Below, piece after piece: positions 22,350-32,390 of a DNA stretch of 64,000 bases. The position numbers and the translations under genes are program-made. Location: NCBI GenBank assembly GCA_933228675.1, contig OW121741.1, forward strand, positions 134,502,120-134,566,119, given 5' to 3'. The notes below the pieces were generated by a model. It saw only the letters and a list, made by a program, of their open reading frames with translations, did not search any database and had not been told where the DNA came from. How positions within the stretch are numbered: the stretch's first letter is position 1; each line of letters opens with the position of its first letter. This DNA is from Stomorhina lunata. Lineage: Eukaryota; Arthropoda; Insecta; Diptera; Rhiniidae.

Positions 22350-23098
22350 CAAGTAAGAAAGTGCTATAGTCGGTCAAGCCCGACCATACGATACCCTTCA
22401 CCACTAAGGTCAAAGGTGTTATTTTTCTTGTATAAAGATAAATATTTGCTAAATTAAAAACACTTTCTCAAAACTTCAATATTTAAGCTGTTTCCGTCAT
22501 TTGGACTTATATGAGACCTAGAGTCAAATATGGACTGATTATCTCGAAATTTGACAAATTGATTACAGTTTCCAAAAAATAAACTCAAAATTCTCATTAT
22601 CTTCAGATTTACGAGCGTTTTACTGATTTTTGTCTCATTGAGTGCGTTTTGGCAGAAGAGTTTATATGGGAGCTATGGTCTGAGGCCCTATGTTCCACTG
22701 GGAGTCAAGGATAACAGAAGAAGAATCGTCAAATGTTTACCGATTTCAACGAAATTTGGCACAATGATTTTGGTTAATATAAGCAGTATCTGATTTAATT
22801 TTCATGAAAAAATATTTGTATTTGTGGGCAAAACATCAATTCCGGGAAGTGGGACCTATGGCAGTTACCATAAATAATAGACCGATTTTGACGAATTTTA
22901 ATAGCCTTGGTCTCACTATCAAAAGAAATATCTGTGCCAAATTTCATCAAATTATCTTTAAAATTGCGACCGGTATTTTGATTACATAGTTTACGTGGAG
23001 GTCCAGCCAGCCAGCGGTCCAGACGGACGGACTGACATCACTAATTCGACTCAGAAAGTGATTCTAAGCCTATTGGTATACAAAAAGGTGGGTCTAAG
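22350..23098 (+). mobile_element. E-family element fragment (E2)
   Basis: It starts CAAGTAAGAAAGTGCTATAG, followed by a palindromic GTCGGTCAAGCCCGACCAT and ATACCCTTCACCACTA. The interior TCCGGGAAGTGGGACCTATG phrase is shared with 45.1 and 45.4 kb. It ends in the shared CAGACGGACGGACTGACAT and GACTCAGAAAGTGATTCTAA. It lies 80 bp after K3. Non-coding. Confidence 0.6.
22678..22725 (+). repeat. Dispersed short repeat, copy 1
   Basis: TGAGGCCCTATGTTCCACTG then GGAGTCAAGGATAACAGA. Near-identical copies are at 24668-24708 (+) and 46765-46802 (reverse strand). Confidence 0.7.
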
Positions 23099-24997
23099 AC
23101 AAATTTTTCTATATACATCAGCACTTGGGTGACAGCAAATTTTTTTTCTTTGATTTCAAATGTTTTAGGTCTAAAAGTTTAGATCTGAAAATTTGAGCCA
23201 AATCGGACAACGTTCTATGGGCGCGTATCGAGTCCAAAGTTTAAGAGCCCATTTGTAGGGGCAAAAATGGGTTATTTTTTGTTTTTCATTTATCATGTGT
23301 CCATAATTTTAGCAGTTGACATTCCTTCCATCGCCAGACCTCAAGAATTTTCGAAAAAAAAAGTCCAATTATCACATGCGTGGATAACGCACCCCAAACA
23401 GTTACCCTGGAGCAATACAATAGTTTTTGGTATTTCAATTGAGAATTGTTGGTTTTTAGAGACCAGTAAAGGTAGTTTTGCTGAAAATAGCCTCGTCGTT
23501 TCAAAAAAATTGGATTGAAAAATTGAAATGAACAGTGAGAAACATCGTTTCAAAAAAATATTGCGTAAATCAAAGTCACTTTGTTTCAGTTCTTGAAATT
23601 TTTTAATATAAAAGATGGAACTTCAGATCCCTTTTTAAATCTCATAAACAATCATTTGCGAAATTCCCATTGAAGTCGCGGATTTTCACGTTAGCTGCTC
23701 TCAAACAGTTCAATGTCTTTGGGAGTCCTTGAAGATCGTCTGGGCCCTAGCCGTATGATATTTACCCGAAGCAGTTGCGAGGAATCTCTGCACCCACGAA
23801 CGAATTCAATTTAGACGAATATCAAAATTTGAACAAAATTGTCGACGAGCAATTACGTCAGAATCAATTTTTAAAAAAAATGTCTCCACAGAGCACGCTC
23901 GATGCTCGATACCTGTGCTGTAGAGACTCTATAGAGCGATATCCTGATATCGATATCGACCACTGTTATTCGTTCCTACGAAAGTCGATTCTTCGTACCG
24001 GAACGACTCGGAAATCTTAAAATTCCGACTAAGGACTGTCACTCCTTAGATTTTACCAATAATATCGCTGTTACAACAACAACATATCCTGACTGACAAA
24101 TCCGCCTAATCGATAATTCGCACGATGGCTCGGAATCAATTTTCATTGGCCAAAATCTATATTTTTTCATGACATAGATTCTTAAAATTTTTATGCCATC
24201 AGAAGGGAAACATATCAAAACTAAGATAGCGAAAAATGTTGTCAAAATATTCGCAGAAGTAGGTGTGGCAAATAATTTAAGTTTATTTAGAAATATAAAG
24301 AAAATTTTAATATTTGATCTTATATTAATAATGATAGACGAAATTGTTTTCTTTTAGATTTTATATACTTTTGCAACCGCCCGGACCCGCCCGTAGAATG
24401 AAAATACTCAAAATTTCAACATAAAAAATTCTATCAGAATTGCTAGTAAATGTAAATTGCAGATATCAAAAACCTAGCACGGAGGAATTGTGAAAAAATA
24501 TAACTTCCCAAGTTTTGAACCTAGAAAGTTTAGATGTTATTCGGGCGGCACAATCGGCCCCCATAGTAGGGCACCTCAGACTCATAAATCACTTAAACGA
24601 CATATAATTGTCATTTCCCAACCGTTTTGAAGAATCATACTATATAATAAATACATAGGTCAAGATGGGGGCCCTATGCTCCACTGGGAGTCAAGGATAA
24701 CAGACGAGGTCAAGATCTACAAAAATCGTTGCGACATGCATTTCCTATCTCTTATAGTTTAAAAGATATTCGACTTCAAAAATTAAAGTTTTAAATTTTT
24801 GTTCCATTTGGATCATCCTAACGAAAATACAGAAAATATTTCAATGAAAATGTGGACCAACCTAAGGATAACAAAATATTATAATGTCATCTAAGATTGG
24901 CTTGTGGCCTAAATTTGAGCTAAATCGGTTAAGAGGAATTGGGTAAGAATGGGTTAGCGCATTTCAAACGGAATTACAGATCGAAAATTGAACTTTA
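23099..24997. other. Non-coding DNA made of transposon-like remnants
   Basis: No gene is supported. It contains the second copy of the GGGAGTCAAGGATAACAGA repeat (24668-24708) and, right after it, a block (24711-24785, with AAGATATTCGACTTCAAAA) that recurs inverted at 61053-61125. The frame at 23775-24020 has no recognisable domain. Confidence 0.5.
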
Positions 24998-25900
24998 AGC
25001 AGCGACCGAAAATAACTGTTATTTTTGAATTTTTTATTAAAAAAAGCAGCCTCAAGCAAATGTTAGGGAATAAAACCAATTATACCATTTTGATAGTCTT
25101 GCGATGCTTTTTATTTTTTAGAAAAAAATATAACAGTTATTTTTTGATTTTTAAAAGTTATTTTTTAACTTTTATTTTTTCGAGCAGAAATATAACTTTT
25201 ATTTCTGCCCGAAAAAATAAAAGTCAAAAAATAACTTTTATTTCTGCTCGAAAAAATAAAAGTAAAAAAATAACTTTTATTTTCTGACTTTAACCATAAA
25301 AGTTATAACTGTTATAACTTTTATGGTTAAAGTCAGAAAATAAAAGTTATTTTTTGACTTTTATTTTTTCGAGCAGAAATAAAAGTTTTGGTTTGATTTT
25401 TATTTTTTGATAAAAAATAACAGTTTTTTTTTACTTTTAGTTTTTCAAGCAAAAATAAAAGTTATTTTTTGACATTTATTTTTTTGAGCAGAAAATAAGA
25501 GTTATTTTTGACTTTTATTTTTTCGGGCAGAAATAAAAGTTATATTTCTGCTCGAAAAAATAAAACTTAAAAAATAACTTTTATATCTGCTTGAAAAAAT
25601 AATAGTCAAAAATAACTGTTATTTGTGCTCGAAGAAATAAAAGTCAAAAATAACTTTTATTCATGCTAGAGACAAGAAAAGTCAAAAATAACTGTAATTT
25701 TTGCTCGAAAAAATAAAAGTTAAAAAATAACTTTTTTGCTCGAAAAAAAAAAGTTAAAAAATAACTTTTTCTTTTGCTTGAAAAAATAAAAGTTAAAAAT
25801 AACTGTTATTTTTGCTAAAAAAAAATAAAAATCTTTTGATTTTTATATTTTTATATTATATTTTTTTCTAAAAAAATAAAAAGCATCGCATTTTATGAAA
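24998..25900. mobile_element. Foldback-like element FB2
   Basis: The left end GCAGCGACCGAAAATAACTG matches FB1. The next 900 bp are inverted modules of AAAAGTTATTTTTTGACTTT and TTTTCGAGCAGAAATAAAAG facing each other around a symmetric centre near 25310 (TTTTATGGTTAAAGTC beside its mirror). Near 25880 a GCATCGCATTTTATGAAAAT segment is the complement of the inner left arm. No transposase. The frame at 24988-25287 is repeat translation. Confidence 0.65.
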
Positions 25901-26064
25901 ATTTGTTCCAATTTCTTTACATTAGTTAAAAGTTACAGACCTTTGGTCAATGAAAAACGATTCTGAACCACTGTGCGACGCCCCCTATTATACGCACCGT
26001 TTATAACTTTTTGGAATAACCGTATTTTAAAATATAAATTTGCCACCAGACACCCTGTATTTCA

Positions 26065-26072
26065 TATATAAA
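26065..26072 (+). promoter_or_regulatory. Possible TATA box of Kunitz gene K4
   Basis: TATATAAA about 90 bp before the K4 ATG. The position is plausible, but no strong initiator was identified. Confidence 0.4.
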
Positions 26073-26161
26073 TGATAGTTGTTAAAACGTGACTATTTCA
26101 TAACTATTTTACTATTTAACGAAAAACATTTTCCAAATCGACTTCTATAAAGAGTCAGACG

Positions 26162-26582
26162 ATGAAATCGTTAATTTGTGCTTTCTTCATTTTGAACTAC
26201 TTAATTTTTCAAACAAAATCATCTGCCATCGGATATGCAAATTGGGAGATAAAAACGGATAACACAGAAAATGAAGAAGGTAGGTCCATAAACTTCTTTA
26301 AAAAAAGTCATATTAGCATGTTTTGTAATATCTATCATACATATAGTTTGTGTACAACCTTTGAAAATGGGAACCTGTTTGGGATTACTCTATCGCCTGG
26401 GCCACGATCTGGATAAAGTCAAATGTTCAGATCACATTTATACTAAATGTGGCAACAAATTTAAACATTTTGAGAACGAGGCAGAGTGTCTTAAAGCCTG
26501 TACCCCAATTTATAGGGGAAATGATTCAAATACCAGAACTACCGTTAAACAGCCAAGGCAGGAATATGAGTATTATAGGTAG
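26162..26582 (+). CDS. Divergent Kunitz-type secreted protein K4
   Basis: Exons 26162-26279 and 26347-26582 join through a 67-bp phase-1 intron (GTAGGT/TATAG) to give 117 residues. Exon 1 has a signal peptide (MKSLICAFFILNYLIFQTKS) and a linker rich in Asn and Glu. Exon 2 has all six cysteines with canonical spacing C-x8-C-x15-C-x7-C-x12-C-x3-C, starting CVQPLKMGTC. P1 is Leu (CLGL), suggesting a chymotrypsin- or elastase-like specificity. The normally conserved YGGC is YTKC and the usual GN.N.F is GNKFKHF. A 25-residue basic, Tyr-ending tail follows the last Cys. The joined frame is needed to recover the first Cys. It may be a fast-evolving or neofunctionalised member. Confidence is lower than for the others because of the unusual motif. 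Confidence 0.8.
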
Positions 26583-27175
26583 ACTTTAATCAGAAAAATT
26601 TCAAAAAAAAAAAAATTAAAATTAAAATATAATCTTTTATTTTATTCAATAAAATTATTCCAGAAGTACCTCGACTTTTCATTATAAAAATATAACTGTG
26701 TAACGATATAATAACCACTTGAGCTAACATTAGCGATTCATTCAAAAATAAGGCTTAAAAAAATGTCTCTTATTACCTCTTGCGTGCCCACCCCTGTAAT
26801 GTAATACAATATCGAATCGAACACTTTTCTTAGTTTCAGAAAGCAATACACAAGTAGGGGCCATTCTCAAAGTGTTGGTTTTATTATAAAAATAGAACAT
26901 CTTATTTGTAAGTAGACATTACCCCTTAGAAGTAATGACTTTAAATGCTGTTTTCTAAGTAGTCAGTACTCATTCTAATTTAAACTCTTTTTTAGCAATT
27001 CTAAATTTTGCTGGGAATTACATAAAATGATTAGAATATTACAAAAATGTTGAATGCGAAAACCAAGACGTGATCATTGCACATTTTGTCTAGTATTAAG
27101 GCAAGTTCTACTAGAGCTAATAAAACATTCTTAGTGAAACCTTTTAATAAAAATTTAAAAAAAAATCTGGGCACT
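26583..27175 (+). other. Intergenic spacer between K4 and K5
   Basis: K4 has AATAAA about 65 bp after its stop (26648-26653 region). The rest is AT-rich with no gene. No clear TATA box was found close to the K5 start codon. Confidence 0.4.
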
Positions 27176-27471
27176 ATGAAACTCTTTATTTTTGCTTTAG
27201 TTACTCTTAGCTGCCTGATCGGGGGCACTGAATTAAAAGAAGCAGGTAAAAATAGCTATATTATAATTTTATAGGGTAAACATTTTAATATTTTGTAAAA
27301 ATTTCAGATTGCCTACTACCCTTGGATAAAGGTATCTGTACAAAATGGAGCACTCGATTTGGCTTTTACGCGGAAGAAGCTGAATGTGTACCATTTTTCT
27401 ATGGCGGTTGCCTGGGGAATTCGAATAACTTTCTGACTCAGGAAGAGTGTATAGAAATGTGTATAAAATAA
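27176..27471 (+). CDS. Kunitz-type secreted protease inhibitor K5
   Basis: Exons 27176-27245 and 27308-27471 (62-bp phase-1 intron) give 77 residues. The signal peptide is MKLFIFALVTLSCLIGG, followed by a short linker and one Kunitz domain starting DCLLPLDKGIC. Cysteine spacing is canonical (8-15-7-12-3), with FFYGGCLGNSNNF as the family signature. P1 is Thr (CTKW), not typical of trypsin inhibitors. The protein ends four residues after the last Cys region. It is the last + strand member; a 1.7 kb minisatellite array starts about 140 bp after its stop. A minus-strand frame over exon 2 is a shadow. Confidence 0.92.
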
Positions 27472-27609
27472 AAAGAATTTTCGAAAGAAATTTTTTTAAA
27501 TATTTGGTAAATTCCTCTAAAGATAGGCTATAAGTTCTTTTTCTATGGGGGTGCAACTCCTCTTGCTTTGATAAAGCTATCGCCAACGATTTCATAGAGA
27601 ATTCAAGAA

Positions 27610-29290
27610 GTCGTCAAAAATAAGTTACAGAAAATTTTTCGGTCAAAAATTATTTATCAAAAAAATTTTCGTCAAAAATTATTTGTCAAAAAAAATTTTC
27701 GGTTAACAATTTTTAGTAGAAAAGTTTTCGGTCAAAAATTTTTTATAGAAAAATTTTCAGTCAAAAATTTTCTATAGAAAAATTTTCAGTCTAAAATTTT
27801 TTATAAAAAAATTTTCGGTCTAAAATTTTTTATAGAAAAATTTTTGGTATAAAATTTTTTATAGAAAAGTTTTTGGTCAAAATTTTTTATAGAAAAATTA
27901 TCGGTCAAAATTTTTAGTCAACAAATTCTTTTAGAAAATTTTTCGGTCATTTTTATAGAAATATTTTCGGTCAATAATTTTTTCTACATAATTTTTATAG
28001 AAAAATTTTCGGTCAAAATTTTTCATAGAAAAATTTTCAGTCTAAATTTTTGATAGAAAAATTTTCGGTCAAAATTTTTGATAGAAAAATTTTCGGTCAA
28101 ATTTTTTATAGAAAAATTTTTGGTCAAAATTTTTTATAGAAAAATTTTCGGTCAAAATTGTTTAGAGAAAAATTTTCGGTCAAAATTTTTTATAGAAAAA
28201 TTTTCGGTCAAAATTTTTTATAGAAAAATTTTCGGTCAAAATTTTTTTATAGAAAAATTTTCGGTCAAAATTTTTTATAGAAAAATTTTTGGTTAAAATT
28301 TTTTGTAGAAAAATTTTCGGTGAAAATTTTTTATAGAAAAATTTTCAGTCAAAATTGTTTAGAGAAAAATTTTCGGTCAAAATTTTTTAGATAAAAATTT
28401 TCGGTCAAAATTTTTTATAGAAAAATTTTCGGTCAAAATTTTTTATAGAAAAATTTTCGGTCAAAATTTTTTATAGAAAAATTTTCGGTCAAAATTTTTT
28501 ATAGAAAAATTTTCGGTCAAAAATTTTTATAGAAAAATTTTCGGTAAAAAATTTTTATAGAAAAATTTTCGGTCAACTTTTTTTACAGAAAAATTTTATG
28601 TCCAAATTTTTTATAGAAAAATTTTATGTCCAAATTTTTTATAGAAAAATTTAATGTCAAAAACTTTTTTAGAGAAAATTTTCGGCCAATTTAAAAAAAA
28701 TTCCTGTCAACAATATCTTCTGGAAAATTTTTCGGTCAACAAGTTTTTATAGAAAAATTTTCAGTGTAAAATTTTTTTAGAATTTCTTCTACAAAATTTT
28801 TCGGTCAAAATTTTTTTTTTAATATTTGGTCAACAAGTTTTTATAGAAAAATTTTCGGTGTAAATTATTTTTAGAAAGTTTTTCGGTCAAAATTTTTGGT
28901 CAGAACTTTTTCTTGAAAAATCTTTGGGCAAAATTTTTTCTAAAAAAATTTTTGATCAAAATTTTTTCTAGAAAATTTTTGGTTCAAAATTTGTGTGAAC
29001 ATTTTTTTATTCACAAGTTTTTTATAGAAAAATTTTCGGTCAAAATTTTTTTTATAGAAAAATGTTATCTCAAAATTTTTTACAAGAAACTTTGTCTCAA
29101 AATTTTTTGTAGAAAAATTTTATCTCAAAATTTTATATCAAAAATTTCTTTAGAAAAAATTTTTCAGTTACAGAAAAATTTTCGGTTCTTCTACAAACTT
29201 TTTCGGTCATCAAGTTTTTATTGAAAAATTTTCGATTCAAAATTTTTATTAAAACATTTTTATTTGAAAGTTTTTAATATAAAAAAAATT
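27610..29290 (+). repeat. Minisatellite array B1 (28-bp unit)
   Basis: About 58 units of about 28 bp, with TTTTTTATAGAAAAATTTTC then GGTCAAAA. The centre (28080-28560) is regular and the ends diverged. It fills the space between K5 (+) and K6 (-). The frames at 28078 and 28913 are repeat translations. Confidence 0.93.
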
Positions 29291-29357
29291 TATGTAAGGT
29301 TTTTTATTAGTACCAAAATATTTTAGAGCTCGATTGAAGTGCAAATTTTTTTGATTT

Positions 29358-29685
29358 CTACTTTTTTATACAACGCTTTTCACAATCACTTTTGGTAGGA
29401 AAGTTATTGGAATTACCCTTACAACCACTAAACATAAATAGAACACATTGTTCCTTAGTCTTATCGTAGCCATAACGATTCATCAAAGCCTCACATGGAC
29501 CAGTTTTCCTTGGTTGCAAACAAACTAAAAAATAGCACCAATAAAATTTATAATTTAAATCTGTTCAGAAATTTTTGTATAATGTAGTTACTTGGATCTA
29601 TGGCTGATGCTGCTCCAACCGGTTCTAGAGTTTTATACACAATTAAGCAGATTATGCTTATGAAGAAAATAACGTACGATTTCAT
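29358..29685 (-). CDS. Kunitz-type secreted protease inhibitor K6
   Basis: Minus strand. Exon 1 is 29685-29592 and exon 2 is 29524-29358, with a 67-bp phase-1 intron, giving 86 residues. The signal peptide region is MKSYVIFFISIICLIVYKTL, with a following EPVGAASA stretch shared with K7. The domain has canonical spacing (8-15-7-12-3) and starts CLQPRKTGPC. P1 is Glu (CEAL). YGGC is changed to FSGC, while GNSNNF is intact. It ends CIKK. It is the sister of K7, sharing the signal peptide, the NRYGYDKTK segment and 3' flanking sequence. A TATATAAA lies about 40 bp upstream of the ATG (29726-29733), implying a very short leader. Confidence 0.9.
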
Positions 29686-29725
29686 GATTATAAGATTTGT
29701 AAAATTTAAATTGAATTACTTTAGG

Positions 29726-29733
29726 TTTATATA
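29726..29733 (-). promoter_or_regulatory. TATA box of Kunitz gene K6
   Basis: TATATAAA on the minus strand about 41 bp before the ATG; with standard spacing the transcript would begin roughly 10-15 nt before the start codon. Confidence 0.5.
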
Positions 29734-29869
29734 CGAAATGAAATAGAAAATTGTTTTTCTGTTTTTTTATGGTCACTTTGTGGTAAGATAAATATAGAAC
29801 TTATTATAATTATTATTTTTCAGTATTAATCTGATTTTGTAATCACACATTAAAAAAGAAACTTGAACA

Positions 29870-31600
29870 ATTTTTTAGTTCAAAATTATTTTATGAACAT
29901 TTTTTGAATAGAAAATTTTTAGGTTGAAAATTTTTAACAGAAAATTTTTCGGTCAAAAATTTGTAATAAACAAGTTTTAGGGTTAAAAATTATTCATCAA
30001 AAATTTTCCGATCAAAAATTTATGAAAAAAATTTCGGTCAAAAATTCTTAATAGAAAAAATTGTTATTCAAAAAATTTTTCGGCTAAAAATTATTTATAG
30101 CACAAATTTATAATAGAATTTTTTTTTAGAAAAATTTTTGGTCAAAAATTAGTTAAAGAAAATTGTTCCGACAAAAATTCTTTAACTTTTTATAAAAATT
30201 TTTTCTGTCCAAATTTTTAAAAGAAAATTTTTCGCTCTAAAATTTTTATAGAAAATTTTTCGGTCAAAATTTTTTATTGAAAATTTTTGGTCAATTTTTT
30301 TGTAGAAAAATTTTCTGTCAAAATTTTCTTGTAGAAAAATTTTCTGTCAAAATTTTCTTATAGAAAAAATTTTGGTCAAAATTTTTTTATAGAAAAATTT
30401 TCGGTCAAAATTTTTTTATAGAAAAATTTGCTGTCAAAATTTTTTTATAGAAAAATTTACGGTCAAAATTTTTTTATCAAAAAATTTTCGGTCAAAATTT
30501 TTTTATCGAAAAATTTTATAGAAAACTTTTTGTTCAAAATTTTTATAGAAAAATTTTCGGTCAAAATTTTTTTATAGAAAAATTTTGGGTCAAAATTTTT
30601 TTATAGAAAAATTTTGGGTCAGAATTTTTTTATAGAAAAATTTTCGGTCAAAATTTTTTTATAGAAAAATTTTCGGTCAAAATTTTTTTATAGAAAAATT
30701 TTCGGTCAAAATTTTTTATAGAAAAATTTTCGGTCAAAATTTTTTATAGAAAAATTTTCGGTCAAAATTTTTTATAGAAAAATTTTCGGTCAAAATTTTT
30801 TTATAAAAAAATTTTCGGTCAAAATTTTTTATAGAAAAATTTTCGGTCAAAATTTTTTATAGAAAAATTTTCGGTCAAAATTTTTTACAGAAAAATTTTC
30901 GGTCAAAATTTTTTATAGGAAATATTTCGGTCAAAATTTTTTATAGAAAAATGTTCGGTCAAAATTTTTTATAGAAAAATTTTCGGTCAAAATTTTTTAT
31001 AGAAAAATTTTCGGTCAAAATTTTTTATAGAAAAATTTTCGGTCAAAATTTTTTATAGAAAAATTTTCGGTCAACATTTTTTATAGAAAAATTTTCGGTC
31101 AAAATTTTTTATAGAAAAATGTTCGGTCAAAATTTTTTATAGAAAAATTTTCGGTCAAAATTTTTTATAGAAAAATTTTCGGTCAAAAATTTTTATAGAA
31201 ACATTTTCGGTCAAAATTTTTTATAGAAAAATTTTCGGTCAAAATTTTTTATAAAAAATATTTCCGTTCAAAATTTTTTATAGAAAAATTTTCGGTCAAA
31301 ATTTTTTATTGGAAAATTTATGCCAAAATTTTTTTATAGAAAAATTTTCGGTCAAAATTTTTTTATAAAAAAATTTTCGGTCAAAATTTTTTTGTAGACA
31401 TATTTTTGGTCAAAATTTTTTATAGAAAATTTTTTGGTCAAAATTTTTTATAGAAAAAATTTTTTTTCAACAATTTCTTCCATAAAATTTTTCGGTCAAA
31501 ATTTTTTGTAGAAAAAATTTCAATAAAATTTTTTTATAGAAAAATTTTCGGATAAAAATTTTTTATTTCAAAGTCTTTTATATAAAATTTTTATGTTAAG
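29870..31600 (+). repeat. Minisatellite array B2 (28-bp unit, same as B1)
   Basis: About 60 units with TTTTTTATAGAAAAATTTTC then GGTCAAAA, most regular from 30380 to 31250, in the same orientation as B1. Its right edge (31560-31640, with TTTTAGAGCTCGA) matches the right edge of B1 (29270-29335), so the array edge and the adjacent Kunitz gene were duplicated together. Confidence 0.93.
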
Positions 31601-31698
31601 CTTTTTATTAATACAAAAATATTTTAGAGCTCGACTCTTCTTTAATAAAATATTTTCACAATGTCAGATTTAAGACATTTTCCAGAATTTTTTAATTT

Positions 31699-32033
31699 CT
31701 ACTTTTTTATACAATGACTTTCACAATCCTTTTTAGTTTCAAAGTTATTTGAATTGCCCTCACAACCACCATAAATAAATACCACACATTGACCCTTAGT
31801 CTTATCGTAGCCATAACGTTCAAACCGAGCCCGGCATAGACCCGTTTCCATGGGTTGTAAACAAGCTAAGAAAAACATCAAGAAATTTATACTCGTAAAA
31901 ATACAAACTTTTCAAAAATCTTCTTCCCTATATATTTACCTGGGTTTTTTGCTGATGCTGCCCCAACTGGTTCTAAAGTTATAGAAACAATTAAGCAGAT
32001 CGCGCTTATGAAGAAAATAACGAACGACTTCAT
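31699..32033 (-). CDS. Kunitz-type secreted protease inhibitor K7
   Basis: Minus strand. Exon 1 is 32033-31940 and exon 2 is 31865-31699, with a 74-bp phase-1 intron, giving 86 residues. The signal peptide region is MKSFVIFFISAICLIV, followed by EPVGAASA as in K6. The Kunitz domain starts CLQPMETGLC and has canonical spacing, an intact FIYGGCEGNSNNF and P1 Arg (CRARF), so it is a good candidate trypsin-type inhibitor. Its sister K6 has Glu at the same position, so P1 changed after the duplication. A TATTTAAA lies upstream at 32074-32081. An alternative frame reading through the intron (start MMFFLA) lacks a signal peptide and is rejected. Confidence 0.93.
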
Positions 32034-32073
32034 GGTTTAAAATTTTTTGAAGTCTTAGTTAGAATATTTTAGC

Positions 32074-32081
32074 TTTAAATA
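32074..32081 (-). promoter_or_regulatory. TATA-like box of Kunitz gene K7
   Basis: TATTTAAAGC on the minus strand about 41 bp before the ATG. The same TATTTAAAGCT context occurs upstream of K9 (38244-38251). Confidence 0.45.
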
Positions 32082-32390
32082 CGTTATGAAATAGAAAATT
32101 GTAAGCTTTAACTGTTTATGTAGGTCATGAAGATACAAAAATTTAATTTGTATTTTAAATCAATGAAAAAAATTAGGGGATTCGATACTTAAACCCGAAC
32201 AGTTTTTAAGATAAGGACAATTTTGTTTAAATCTGAAAAAATGCACTTTCATATTATATATGTACGTTCTTACAATCGGTTCATATATAACAGAGATAAT
32301 TTAAGTTTTATTTTTGAGCTTTAAAGATCTATAACTCCCAAATGATTCTTATATACTCGTACAATTGTTCTAGATATTTGTAGTGTATAA

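Noticed and set aside
23775..24020. 81-residue + strand frame
   Set aside because: No recognisable domain, sits among transposon remnants, and no repeat or splice support.
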